A DNA stretch of 64,000 bases from a virus. This document shows, piece after piece, positions 1 to 6,869 of the stretch; the stretch's first letter is position 1, and every line of letters begins with the position of its first letter. Made by a program: the position numbers and the translations under genes. The notes beneath the pieces are model-generated. The model saw only the letters and a list, made by a program, of their open reading frames with translations, had not been told where the DNA came from and made no database searches. Location of the stretch: IMG/VR virus record IMGVR_UViG_3300037205_000062, positions 1-64,000 of that record. One strand, 5' to 3'.

Positions 1-49
1 AAAAAAGACCTTATAATAATTAACTTTAAATTATAACCTTAATGAATTG

Positions 50-70
50 CCCAATTCTATTGGGTTTTTT
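50..70 (+). terminator. Rho-independent terminator
   Basis: A six-base-pair stem (CCCAAT at 50-55, ATTGGG at 59-64) with a 3-nt loop is followed by six T. It probably ends a transcription unit lying to the left of the window. Confidence 0.75.
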
Positions 71-436
71 CATTTGGGTCAATTGAGGAGGTGTTAAATT
101 GAAAGTGGTTAAAATGAAGTTTAAATTAGGTTAAAGAAGTAAGAGGGAGAAAGAGGGGGAAAGAATTAAGATAAATTTTATTTGGTAATTTGTGTTTCTT
201 GTTTACTGTCGTTTATTTATAATAAAAAATAATAAATAAAACTCCCCCCAATTTTCCTTCACCTCCCTACTCATTTCATGCCCCCATTATCTTCTAATTT
301 TATTTTGTTTTTTCTTGTGTGAATTTGGCGCGAAAATGCTCGACAAAAACTAAATCAAACCAACATAAACACTAATCAAATCAATAGGTTTGTCAACCTT
401 TTTATTTATTAAGAAGTTTTTTTGTTGAGATAGTAT
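71..436. other. Non-coding stretch with one possible leader peptide
   Basis: No gene-sized frame is present. A strong Shine-Dalgarno-like GGAGG (87-91) precedes a TTG at 99 that opens only 11 codons (99-134, MKVVKMKFKLG), which could be a leader peptide or chance. The remainder is purine-rich then pyrimidine-rich AT DNA, in which I recognise nothing. Confidence 0.4.
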
Positions 437-465
437 TTGACATGTTTTAGACCTTGTGTTATGGT
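437..465 (+). promoter_or_regulatory. Sigma-70-like promoter with overlapping dyad
   Basis: TTGACA (437-442), a 17-nt spacer and TATGGT (460-465). The dyad AGACC (449-453) / GGTCT (463-467) spans the spacer and -10 box and could be an operator. Transcription should start near 472. Confidence 0.6.
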
Positions 466-471
466 CTTATT

Positions 472-589
472 GAAACGGTAAAATGAACACGGAACGAGAA
501 AGGTACCATATGAAATATTAGCTTAAAATCAAAAAACCTAAATGTGGTCATACACATTAACTTAAATCAAATAAGTTAGTGTGTTTTTG
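472..589 (+). ncRNA. Candidate small RNA, about 115 nt
   Basis: The segment lies between a good promoter (437-465) and a strong terminator. The terminator has 13-nt arms (552-564 and 572-584) that pair fully with one G-U, a 7-nt loop, then a T run. Only a 12-codon frame (483-521) lies inside, preceded by no clear ribosome site. A short stand-alone transcript is therefore likely: either a small RNA or a leader encoding a small peptide. No known RNA family was recognised. The next gene has its own promoter at 641-669, so this is not simply its leader. Confidence 0.5.
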
Positions 590-640
590 TTTTGTATGGT
601 CTTTTTTACCCCTATTCGACACGCGATATTTATATTGATA

Positions 641-669
641 TTGTACAAATGTTGTCTTTTAGGTATAAT
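641..669 (+). promoter_or_regulatory. Sigma-70-like promoter giving a leaderless mRNA
   Basis: TTGTAC (641-646), a 17-nt spacer and a perfect TATAAT (664-669). The ATG at 677 begins only 7 nt after the -10 box, about where RNA would start. A leaderless message is inferred. Confidence 0.65.
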
Positions 670-676
670 ACAATTA

Positions 677-922
677 ATGAATATCCAAATAAACCTAAAT
701 AAAAAACAAATAGCACAAATAGTTCAAGATTGGTTCAGTTCTTCTGATTTGAATAAACGTCATTTTTGGGAACGTGATGAAATAGCTAAAGTAATTAAAA
801 TGAATTTACAAGCAAATAATCAATGGTATAGAAAAAGACGCGGCCCAAATAAGAAAAAATTAAATCAAAATTTAACCCAAATAACACCAAATAATCCTAA
901 AGCAAAAGAAATGGATTTTTAG
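677..922 (+). CDS. Small basic protein, unknown function
   Basis: This 81-residue protein is not recognised. It is rich in Lys, Arg, Asn and Gln, with a basic centre (YRKRRGPNKKK, residues 51-61) that would suit nucleic-acid binding; that is inference only. The frame is open upstream to 581, but the longer start would add a hydrophobic stretch encoded across the promoter at 641-669. The ATG at 677 is therefore preferred, and it lies 7 nt after TATAAT with no room for a ribosome site. It appears to be a single-gene transcription unit. Confidence 0.6.
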   Translation: MNIQINLNKKQIAQIVQDWFSSSDLNKRHFWERDEIAKVIKMNLQANNQWYRKRRGPNKKKLNQNLTQITPNNPKAKEMDF

Positions 923-1015
923 CTAAATAAGTACAAAAGAAGCTAAAATAAATCAAAATAACCCAAATAATCACTAAATAATAATAAATAAGGATTTTTG
1001 AATTGAAATATATCA
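923..1015. repeat. AT-rich stretch with recurring TAAATAA-type words
   Basis: The words CTAAATAA, CAAAATAA, CAAATAA and TAAATAA recur every 10-20 nt across this gap. A similar array is found at 3011-3190. It could be a DNA-unwinding or iteron-like element, or simply biased sequence; no function is proven. Confidence 0.3.
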
Positions 1016-1132
1016 ATAAAGAGGTAAACCTTAAAAATAATATTTTGCTTATATAAATTTAATTGGTGAATAATTAAAAATCTTAAATTGTTATTTTGTC
1101 AATAAAATCTAATTAGAAAAAGAAAAGGGAAT

Positions 1133-1161
1133 TTGACAGGGCGATGGACCTAGTGTATCTT
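1133..1161 (+). promoter_or_regulatory. Sigma-70-like promoter giving a leaderless mRNA
   Basis: Consensus TTGACA (1133-1138), a 17-nt spacer and TATCTT (1156-1161). Six bases later is the ATG at 1168. Confidence 0.6.
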
Positions 1162-1167
1162 GGTAAC

Positions 1168-1374
1168 ATGAAAACATACTATCTATTGAAACTTTATCCT
1201 GCTGGTTCATATTGGTGGGAAAGCCGTAACGAATGTATTGGCGAGACACAAGCGCCAAGCCAACAAAAAGCAATTATATTTTTTCAAAACAATTTTCCTT
1301 TCCTGTTATTAAATAACTATGGCTATTCCGAACTAGGAGATGAAACCTTTTGTATTGCTGAAAAGGCGTTTTAA
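1168..1374 (+). CDS. Small protein, unknown function
   Basis: This 68-residue protein (MKTYYLLKLYPAGSYWWESR at the start) is not recognised. It is rich in aromatic residues and looks like a compact soluble domain. An earlier ATG at 1144 is in frame but lies inside the promoter spacer, so 1168 is chosen. Codon use is less AT-biased than in the virion genes further right. It is followed closely by another small gene at 1399, with which it may be co-transcribed. Confidence 0.6.
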   Translation: MKTYYLLKLYPAGSYWWESRNECIGETQAPSQQKAIIFFQNNFPFLLLNNYGYSELGDETFCIAEKAF

Positions 1375-1398
1375 TCAACAACTTAACTTTTAAATAAA

Positions 1399-1572
1399 AT
1401 GAAACATATTTTAAATACTTTAGCTTTTTATGCTGCCAATAGTGGCTTGCACTCGTTTAGTAAGACGCATAGACCAACACGCCGCGCAATTAAAGCTTTG
1501 GAAAAACGTCAAATGTTACATGTGTCATGGGAAACTAGTCAGGCAGAATTTACACACAGACAAATTAAATAA
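1399..1572 (+). CDS. Small basic protein, unknown function
   Basis: A 57-codon frame starts MKHILNTLAFYAANSGLHSF and has a basic middle (HRPTRRAIKALEKR, residues 25-38), with many His and Arg. It is unrecognised. It starts 24 nt after the stop of the previous gene and has no clear Shine-Dalgarno. The coherent composition and the tight packing of this region support a real gene, but the evidence is modest. Confidence 0.45.
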   Translation: MKHILNTLAFYAANSGLHSFSKTHRPTRRAIKALEKRQMLHVSWETSQAEFTHRQIK

Positions 1573-1574
1573 CT

Positions 1575-1603
1575 ATTGACGGCAAGCTTATCTAGTGGTA
1601 TTG
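1575..1603 (+). promoter_or_regulatory. Possible promoter for the 1655 gene
   Basis: TTGACG (1575-1580), a 17-nt spacer and TATTGT (1598-1603). A second -35-like TTGACA lies at 1609-1614 but lacks a convincing -10 box. Either would give a short leader for the gene at 1655. Confidence 0.4.
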
Positions 1604-1654
1604 TTGGTTTGACATTGCGGACAGCGTAAACAAAGTAAAACAGTAAAAGAATAT

Positions 1655-2089
1655 ATGAAACAAAAACATACAGTTTCAATGGACAAAGCAATCAAACTTG
1701 TCGCCAAAGCCAAATACGAAATTTTAGGCGTATTTGCCGAAGGGGAAAAAAACAGCCATACTCATGATAAAATGTTGGAAAATTTGAATTATAGATTGTA
1801 TGGTATTCGCCAACACAATTTGCCACGTTGGGCGACTTCTGAAATCAATTCTGCTTATAAAATTTTGTTTCAATATTTATATATCTGGCCAAATCCTAAA
1901 GTTGTTTGGCGGCATGTATTTGACGGCGTGCAATACGCCTCATGGAGCGACATGCCCGAAGCAGGCAGAGAATTAGGCCGTCAAGACCAGCTGGTTAGCG
2001 GGCATTTTTGGGCACATAGCAAGCTGCCATTTTCCACACCCGATACGAACTTGGCGCTTGAACAAAGAATTACCGCTAAGAAAAGCTAA
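1655..2089 (+). CDS. Unknown protein, apparently frameshifted near its end
   Basis: This 144-residue protein is not recognised. It is soluble, with many Trp/Tyr/His (ATSEINSAYKILFQYLYIWP around residues 60-80). After the stop at 2087-2089, another frame continues without a start codon to 2169 and reads like genuine protein (EEVQTLQEQKKQFRKYWGDK). Adding one A to the AAAA run at 2081-2084 would join the two parts into a product about 25 residues longer. This may be a recent deletion or a homopolymer sequencing error. The start ATG is the first in frame after the promoter-like boxes at 1575-1614. Confidence 0.6.
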   Translation: MKQKHTVSMDKAIKLVAKAKYEILGVFAEGEKNSHTHDKMLENLNYRLYGIRQHNLPRWATSEINSAYKILFQYLYIWPNPKVVWRHVFDGVQYASWSDMPEAGRELGRQDQLVSGHFWAHSKLPFSTPDTNLALEQRITAKKS

Positions 2090-2186
2090 CCTGCCATGAA
2101 GAGGTGCAAACTCTTCAAGAACAAAAAAAACAATTTAGAAAATATTGGGGCGATAAACTTTCTGTTTAAAAAAAGAAAAATATTAT

Positions 2187-2215
2187 TTGACAAGTTGCCC
2201 CCATTGGGTTAGGTT
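2187..2215 (+). promoter_or_regulatory. Sigma-70-like promoter for the 2249 gene
   Basis: TTGACA (2187-2192), a 17-nt spacer and TAGGTT (2210-2215), in the same TATTTGACA context as the promoter at 437. The start codon lies 33 nt beyond the -10 box. Confidence 0.45.
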
Positions 2216-2248
2216 GAGCGGTAGTAAACAAAACATACAAACAATTTT

Positions 2249-2536
2249 ATGCTAACTGGAAAAAATGATCTTAATGCGGAAGTCGCGAAAATTGACTTTC
2301 AAGAATTGCTTTTGCTGGCAGAACAGGCTGTCGGATTGGCACGCACGGCAGTTGAACGTGACGTGAATCATTTTCAAGAGGCTTGTTTTCGCAACAAAGC
2401 AAATGAAATGAAAAATGAAGCAACACAATTGGTTGAGCATGCGCAAGTCTTGAAGCGTGCCACAGAAACCTTGTTTATGCTGCGGGAGAGTAAAGACAGA
2501 ACAGTATTGACTATTGTAAATCGTTTTTGGAAGTAA
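2249..2536 (+). CDS. Small alpha-helical protein, unknown function
   Basis: This 95-residue protein is not recognised. Almost all of it is predicted helical by eye, with heptad-like hydrophobic spacing (FQELLLLAEQAVGLARTAVE, residues 18-37, and a second helix at about 45-85). A small helical bundle or dimeric regulator would fit, but nothing specific can be claimed. It has its own promoter-like element and is followed 22 nt later by the 2559 gene, probably in the same transcript. Confidence 0.6.
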   Translation: MLTGKNDLNAEVAKIDFQELLLLAEQAVGLARTAVERDVNHFQEACFRNKANEMKNEATQLVEHAQVLKRATETLFMLRESKDRTVLTIVNRFWK

Positions 2537-2558
2537 ATTAATTTAGTTTAAAACCCCT

Positions 2559-2864
2559 ATGTTTAAAATTAATCAAATTGTTTGGGACGCTGAAGCTAAA
2601 GAGTATGTTATGATTACCACTGGCGTCCCCATGGTCGAGGGAAAGCCAGAAGTGAAGCCGACAGAAGCCATAGCATTACGCGTCTGCGGTCTAAAGGACA
2701 CGGGAAAGCCTGTTCTAGCCTTTACCTATCGCCAAGTAAAGCCTGAATGTCTGGCGACTTGTCCTAATTCCGAAGGCGTAAACTGGTTCAGAGATTTTAT
2801 TGGCAAAGACTATACCAATCCCCACTTTCATTTTTTGGGCAAGAGTTTGAAATTTCTTTGTTAG
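2559..2864 (+). CDS. Unknown protein, apparently frameshifted near its end
   Basis: This 101-residue protein is not recognised; it starts MFKINQIVWDAEAKEYVMIT. The last residues after the six-T run at 2831-2836 look non-native. One extra T there would switch to a frame that runs on to 2911 and encodes a convincing amphipathic end (GQEFEISLLDLLLDVEKYRN). Together with the 1655 gene this makes two neighbouring genes with an apparent single-base loss in a homopolymer. The gene is followed by a short dyad (ATATCGT 2913-2919 / ACGATAT 2942-2948) and then a terminator. Confidence 0.55.
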   Translation: MFKINQIVWDAEAKEYVMITTGVPMVEGKPEVKPTEAIALRVCGLKDTGKPVLAFTYRQVKPECLATCPNSEGVNWFRDFIGKDYTNPHFHFLGKSLKFLC

Positions 2865-2975
2865 ACTTATTATTGGACGTTGAAAAATACAGGAACAGTT
2901 TAACAATTTAAAATATCGTCGAAACTTAAACTTTGCGCGTCACGATATAAAATAAGACTGGGAAAGTTAAGAAAA

Positions 2976-3008
2976 TCCAAGTAGAAATACTTGGGTTTTT
3001 TCTTTTTT
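2976..3008 (+). terminator. Rho-independent terminator
   Basis: Arms CCAAGTA (2977-2983) and TACTTGG (2988-2994) close a GAAA tetraloop and are followed by a long T run. It ends the 2249-2911 unit. Confidence 0.85.
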
Positions 3009-3010
3009 GT

Positions 3011-3190
3011 TTTTTTGTAATTAAAATAAACTAAATAATATATATCTAATAAATTCTAAATAAATCATAATACGCTGCAAATAAATAAAAGATTGTAATA
3101 AATAATGAAAGAAATAAAGGGTAATACCAAATAATCTAATAAAGTGCGCAAATAATAGATTAAATAAAGGCAAATATAATATCTAATTAA
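3011..3190. repeat. AT-rich region with many AAATAA words
   Basis: The words TAAATAA, CAAATAA and TAATAAA recur densely here, as at 923-1015. No coding frame is present. An origin, a partition site or a plain AT-rich spacer are all possible. Confidence 0.3.
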
Positions 3191-3436
3191 AAAAAGCTGC
3201 TAATACCTATCGGCCTGGATAAGTTGGGCTTATGAGTTTTACTGGTCATTAGTTCTACTTATAAAAGAGTGCAGGTTATTAGACTAACTTACTTTCCGAC
3301 ACAAAGTGAACGATCCATAAGAAAGTCTTAAACCTCATTTATTGTGCCAACTTTTACATTTTCCAAAAACGAGACATTTATTTAGTTAAATTTTTTTTGT
3401 TCAATTGGCATACTTTTAACGCCCCATGGTGCCCTT
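3191..3436. other. Unexplained non-coding segment of mixed composition
   Basis: This stretch is less AT-biased than the array before it and has no frame of useful length on either strand. It holds a small hairpin (ATAAG / CTTAT around 3218-3233). No tRNA cloverleaf or known riboswitch was recognised. It might be a structured RNA or decayed coding DNA. Confidence 0.3.
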
Positions 3437-3639
3437 TTGATTGAATTTTCGGCCAGCGTATTTGATACGTTAAACATTGGGGATTTAACGATAAAGTGAA
3501 AATTGCCCGCTATGGCGACATGGTCGAAAACAAAAATGTCTCTATGGTCACGCAGACGCGTTTAAACGCTAGGCAATTTTTGCCTGAATTTTGGGTTTTT
3601 TTGATGGATTTTTGCCCCCATATATATATGGCAGACTAA
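3437..3639 (+). pseudogene. Possible frameshifted small gene
   Basis: A TTG-led frame from 3437 encodes MIEFSASVFDTLNIGD and then soon stops. In another frame, the segment from 3490 encodes DKVKIARYGDMVENKNVSM and runs to 3639. Joined, they resemble a small protein built around a GDKVxIARYG core. Several stops and the frame change argue against an active gene. The similarity is my reading of the peptide pattern only. Confidence 0.3.
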
Positions 3640-3664
3640 ACCGCGAAAATTTAATTAAAAAAAA

Positions 3665-3799
3665 ATGAAAAAACTATTTGACGTTTTTAAACCTCATGGT
3701 AAATTCATTGTGTCGGGGGGAGAGAAAACCTCAAAATGTCAGTGTGTTTGTCGGTGTCATAAAACCGACCGCGCGAAAAGGTACGCAAGCAAAACGTGA
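3665..3799 (+). CDS. Cysteine-rich 44-residue protein
   Basis: The frame begins MKKLFDVFKPHGKFIVSGGE and carries a tight cluster CQCVCRCH at residues 27-34, followed by a basic tail. Such clusters can bind zinc or another metal. No known family was recognised and there is no clear ribosome site. The gene sits between non-coding DNA and a terminator-like hairpin at 3908. Confidence 0.4.
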   Translation: MKKLFDVFKPHGKFIVSGGEKTSKCQCVCRCHKTDRAKRYASKT

Positions 3800-3907
3800 A
3801 CATTTTCAGTCTGTCGAAAAGTACTAATAAGACAAAAGGGGTCTTAAGAATATAAAAGGGTTTTTCTTGTGTGTGGATTGAAAACACAATTCGACGCAAG
3901 CGCAAAG

Positions 3908-3935
3908 TTGCCAGTCGTTACTGGCAATTCCTTTT
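3908..3935 (+). terminator. Terminator-like hairpin
   Basis: Perfect 8-nt arms (TTGCCAGT 3908-3915, ACTGGCAA 3920-3927) with a CGTT loop are followed by TTCCTTTT. A second hairpin (CAGATTGAT / ATCAGTCTG, one G-U) follows at 3939-3962. Confidence 0.6.
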
Positions 3936-3997
3936 AGCAGATTGATAAAAAAATCAGTCTGTTAAACGGAATTAAACAATGAAACAGAAAGGTCTTT

Positions 3998-4147
3998 ATG
4001 ACAAAACAGCAAATTGAATTGTTAGCTAAAATTAAAAATGGGGATAGCATTGTCTGTCTTCATTGGTTGGGGCAGGGTTTGACTGATGAATTGTGCGCAA
4101 TTATTCGCGCATTGTTGGATGCGGAAAAAAAGGGAAAAGGAAAGTGA
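3998..4147 (+). CDS. Small protein, unknown function
   Basis: A 49-codon frame starts MTKQQIELLAKIKNGDSIVC and ends in a Lys/Gly-rich tail. A good Shine-Dalgarno-like AAAGG (3987-3991) lies 6 nt before the ATG, which supports the gene despite its size. No family was recognised. It directly precedes the DUF932 gene and may be co-transcribed with it. Confidence 0.5.
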   Translation: MTKQQIELLAKIKNGDSIVCLHWLGQGLTDELCAIIRALLDAEKKGKGK

Positions 4148-4254
4148 TTTGGTTTCTTCATTCTGGTTTCAAATTTTTTTGAAACTAGACTGTAGCAACT
4201 AACAAACAAGAAGTGAAAACTTACTTGGCTACGCAAAAACGAAAGAAAAACGTT

Positions 4255-5550
4255 ATGTCTCATTTAATCATAGCTGGAATTGACCGCGTTTACACACCCG
4301 ATACCGACAAGTGGCGCGATACGTGGCATGGATTGCAAACTACCGTCCCCAATGGCATTGCGCTTGACGGGTCAAACATTGGTGACGTGTTTTGCCCTAT
4401 TGTGCAATGCGGAATGAAGGCAGACTTCAACGCGGAACTTTCAACCGTGCCTGATGATTTGAAAGCCGAATTGAATCTGTCGGATTATAAGCTGATTCTG
4501 GCCGATTGCCGCAGCGGCTTATCAAAATCAGTTCACCCCTTGCATGTCCCCAAAGCTGGTTACGTCATCCATCAAAACAAGGCATTGTTTGATTCAATGG
4601 TGAAAGCTGCTGGCGATGTTTTAGGCGCGAATGGCTTTGACATTGTCACCGTCGGCACGCTAGGAGGTTATACACAATTTTTCGTATCCATTGTGGTAAA
4701 GGGGCATGAAAAGTTTTCGATTGGCAAGCTCGCCAATGGCGCGGAAGATTTTTACGAAAACTTCTTTAATCTCAATTCAAGCCATAATGGCTTGGTTGCT
4801 AGTAACTCGATGCTGTCGAGTGTGCGCATTGTTTGCATGAACACCGTCCAAATGGCAATTGCCGATGCCGAAAGCGCGGGAACTGTTCAAGTCATCAAAC
4901 ATACTGTAAACAGCGAAAGTCTAATCACGCCTCAAACTTTCGCCGATAACTTGAAGTCATGGCTTGAACGCGGTGTCAGTTTTAAGGCGCAATTAACCGC
5001 GCTTGCGAGAACACCAATGACTGTTGAACAGTTTCAATCTTTTGCCGCTGGAGTCTTCACCAATGACGGTAGCGACAAGCTTTCTACGGTGTCGTTTAAT
5101 CGCATTAAAGATATGACGCCTTTATTCCAACGTGGACTTGGCAACTATGGGAAGACCGTCTTGGACGGGATAAACGCATTTACTCAGTATTTCACAAGCG
5201 GAAACGGTGTCGGCAATCCCCGCAATGTGAATGCTAACAAGCGCCTTGCAACTGCCAATTTTGGACAGGGCAATGCATGGAAGTTAACAGCTTTGACACT
5301 GGCCAGCAGTGAAGAAACTTTGCGCGATACAATGAAACGTGGTGATATTCTATACGCCGACAAGCTTCTGTCTGATAGCTTGCCAAAAGGGACGGTGAAT
5401 GCTCCGATCATTGCCGCGCCGAAACCGCAACTGACATTACCGCCTGCCATTGAAATCCAAGCGGAAGTCGTCACGGAAACGGTATCCAGTGCGCCACAAG
5501 CCAAGCCAAGCGCGGCAAAGGGCAAGGGCAAAGGCAAGGGCAAGAAGTAA
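4255..5550 (+). CDS. DUF932-type phage/plasmid protein
   Basis: The product is about 431 residues, the size usual for the DUF932 family found in many phages and plasmids; its biochemical role is not established. Recognisable parts are the early WHGLQT segment, NSHNGLVASNSML followed by VRIVCMNT in the middle (the family typically has a VRIVCxNT-like core), and a later NAFTQYFTSGNG stretch. The C-terminus is an Ala/Pro linker ending in a Lys/Gly-rich tail. An in-frame GTG at 4213 would add 14 residues; the ATG at 4255 gives the more family-like MSHLI start. Base composition is clearly GC-richer than the virion genes, which suggests a different origin. Confidence 0.75.
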   Translation: MSHLIIAGIDRVYTPDTDKWRDTWHGLQTTVPNGIALDGSNIGDVFCPIVQCGMKADFNAELSTVPDDLKAELNLSDYKLILADCRSGLSKSVHPLHVPKAGYVIHQNKALFDSMVKAAGDVLGANGFDIVTVGTLGGYTQFFVSIVVKGHEKFSIGKLANGAEDFYENFFNLNSSHNGLVASNSMLSSVRIVCMNTVQMAIADAESAGTVQVIKHTVNSESLITPQTFADNLKSWLERGVSFKAQLTALARTPMTVEQFQSFAAGVFTNDGSDKLSTVSFNRIKDMTPLFQRGLGNYGKTVLDGINAFTQYFTSGNGVGNPRNVNANKRLATANFGQGNAWKLTALTLASSEETLRDTMKRGDILYADKLLSDSLPKGTVNAPIIAAPKPQLTLPPAIEIQAEVVTETVSSAPQAKPSAAKGKGKGKGKK

Positions 5551-5561
5551 AGATGTTCCAA

Positions 5562-5595
5562 GATAGGTTAGGGCGTACCCTAACCTATCCTTTTA
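5562..5595 (+). terminator. Strong rho-independent terminator
   Basis: Perfect 12-nt arms (5562-5573 and 5578-5589) with a CGTA loop are followed by CTTTT. It ends the DUF932 unit. A second, weaker hairpin follows at 5596-5625. Confidence 0.85.
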
Positions 5596-5663
5596 ATTCA
5601 GTCCATCTTGTTAGGTGGATTGAATGAAGAGAGAAAAGGAAACACCAACAAAAAAGGAAAAAA

Positions 5664-5936
5664 ATGAAAGCAAGTAAGAAGTTGAAATTGGCGATGAACG
5701 GAAACAAAAACGCCAATCGTATCGCCAATGAAACGAAAGCGGAACGGTTGGCGAGGATTGAATTCGCCAAGTCGCATCCTGTCAGTGCGGGAGTTATCCC
5801 AATGGTGGACTATGTTGCGCCAAGCGGGAGTTATGCGCCATCGGCGCGAGCAAGCGAGCCGACAGGCAACCAAGCGCGCTTCGTCGTCAAAGCAATTCGC
5901 GCCATCCAAGCCAACATGGAAGCCAACAAAGTCTAG
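5664..5936 (+). CDS. Small protein, unknown function
   Basis: This 90-residue protein has a basic N-terminal half (MKASKKLKLAMNGNKNANRI, then KAERLARIEFAKSHP) and an Ala/Ser-rich second half. It is unrecognised. A purine-rich AAGG lies just upstream of the ATG. GC-rich codons resemble those of the DUF932 gene, so these genes probably share an origin. An overlapping frame at 5728-5949 was rejected as a shadow. The next gene starts 5 nt after its stop. Confidence 0.55.
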   Translation: MKASKKLKLAMNGNKNANRIANETKAERLARIEFAKSHPVSAGVIPMVDYVAPSGSYAPSARASEPTGNQARFVVKAIRAIQANMEANKV

Positions 5937-5941
5937 ATGTT

Positions 5942-6268
5942 ATGAGTAACCAGCATGATTTACTTAATCCACAAAACGCAACCTTTCGCCTAGCAGTAGT
6001 TGGATGCTGCGAACTGGCTTTTGCGTTTGACGTAGCCGTCCAGTGCAAGCCAGTTGCGCAAGTGCGCCACGCTACAGTGCGGCGGGAAGACATGGGGTCA
6101 AAAGACAATCCACTTGACGTGTTCCGCGTAACCATAGACGGGTTACGTGACACAATTTTTTCGGCGCGTGGCAATGCTCGCTTCGGAACAAGCAAGATTG
6201 ACGACACAAGGCGCGCCATCATCCAACATTATTCCGACAGAGGCTTTCAAGTGGAATATATCTCCTAA
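5942..6268 (+). CDS. Small protein, unknown function
   Basis: This 108-residue protein is not recognised. It contains a hydrophobic core segment (FRLAVVGCCELAFAFDVAV, residues 15-33) and a charged C-terminal half (DTRRAIIQHYSDRGFQVEYIS), resembling a compact alpha/beta domain. It follows the 5664 gene by 5 nt and is probably translated from the same message. The unit ends at the terminator at 6302. Confidence 0.55.
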   Translation: MSNQHDLLNPQNATFRLAVVGCCELAFAFDVAVQCKPVAQVRHATVRREDMGSKDNPLDVFRVTIDGLRDTIFSARGNARFGTSKIDDTRRAIIQHYSDRGFQVEYIS

Positions 6269-6301
6269 AGTCAATAATTATTTTAAAGTATTTTCTACCA
6301 A

Positions 6302-6344
6302 GTTGGCATGACTCCTGATGGCAGGTTTCATGCCAACATTTTTT
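6302..6344 (+). terminator. Rho-independent terminator
   Basis: Perfect 9-nt arms (GTTGGCATG 6302-6310, CATGCCAAC 6329-6337) enclose an 18-nt loop and are followed by a T run. It closes the early-type gene block. An apparent frame starting at 6308 lies inside this stem and was discarded. Confidence 0.8.
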
Positions 6345-6593
6345 GTGCCAAGTGCCCAGTAGCTCGTCTAATTCATGAAAAAATTTGGATTAAAAAATCT
6401 TATGGCGCGGCGGGGGGCATATTTTTCTCTCTTCGCACTTTCAAAAAACCAAAACCACAAAAAAACCAAAGTAGAAAAAATCCCGAAAGACTAAAAATGG
6501 GCGGGGGGGTCTTTTTTTAAAACTTTTTTTAGATTTTAGTCTTACCTATATAAAGCAAAGTCAAAAAAATCGGACGAGGTATTTTTTTCTAAA
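6345..6593. other. Non-coding segment with G-runs and A/T runs
   Basis: Low-complexity DNA with GGCGGGGGGC-like and GGGCGGGGGGG runs, the latter flanked by AAAGAC / GTCTTT that could form a second terminator around 6485-6517. I see no convincing gene. It separates the GC-richer early block from the late block. Confidence 0.4.
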
Positions 6594-6659
6594 CTTCAAC
6601 CTTTATGGGCAAAAGATAATTTAACAAAAAGTGATAAAATTCTTGAAAAGTCTATTTAA
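6594..6659 (+). pseudogene. C-terminal remnant of an HNH endonuclease
   Basis: The frame reads LQPLWAKDNLTKSDKILEK then stops. LQPLWAxxNLxKxxK is the characteristic tail of many phage HNH homing endonucleases. No HNH core or start precedes it, since a stop lies upstream at 6537. At DNA level it closely matches the end of the gene at 14535-14858, so the two are relics of related elements. Confidence 0.6.
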
Positions 6660-6695
6660 GTGTATATTATAATGTATAATCTCATACATATTATT

Positions 6696-6869
6696 ATGAA
6701 TAACAACGCTCCTACTACTCAAATTAACATTAAAGAGTTATCTCTGGTAGAATTAAAAGCTTTATGCTTTGATTTACAAAATGCCATTGGGCAACATCAA
6801 AGAAATTTAAAAATGTTAGTTGATGAATTAGAAATACGTTCCAAAAATAACGACTCCTCTACTCCTTAA
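6696..6869 (+). CDS. Small helical protein upstream of PhoH
   Basis: This 57-residue protein (MNNNAPTTQINIKELSLVEL at the start) has a short linker and then a long amphipathic helix (ALCFDLQNAIGQHQRNLKML), ending in a charged tail. Similar short helical proteins are common near late genes of phages, but I assign no function. An earlier in-frame ATG at 6660 exists. The tandem TATAAT boxes at 6668-6680 would make 6696 the natural start with a leader of about ten nt. Confidence 0.55.
   Translation: MNNNAPTTQINIKELSLVELKALCFDLQNAIGQHQRNLKMLVDELEIRSKNNDSSTP

Noticed and set aside
581-676. Longer N-terminus for the 677 gene
   Set aside because: The added codons lie across the TTGTAC/TATAAT promoter and give a hydrophobic stretch unlike the rest of the protein.
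3191-3436. Possible tRNA or group I intron
   Set aside because: No acceptor stem, T-loop GTTC core or intron core segment could be recognised.
5184-5561. Minus-strand frame opposite the DUF932 gene end
   Set aside because: It mirrors the Lys/Gly-rich tail as Pro/Leu repeats; it is a shadow of a recognised gene.
5728-5949. Second + frame overlapping the 5664 gene
   Set aside because: It is a +1 shadow of the 5664 frame with Arg/Trp-rich, non-native composition and no ribosome site.
5887-6222. Minus-strand frame over the 5942 gene
   Set aside because: Fully antisense to the better-placed + gene, without promoter or ribosome site.
6308-6520. A 70-codon + frame
   Set aside because: It starts inside the terminator stem at 6302-6337 and translates low-complexity A/G runs.
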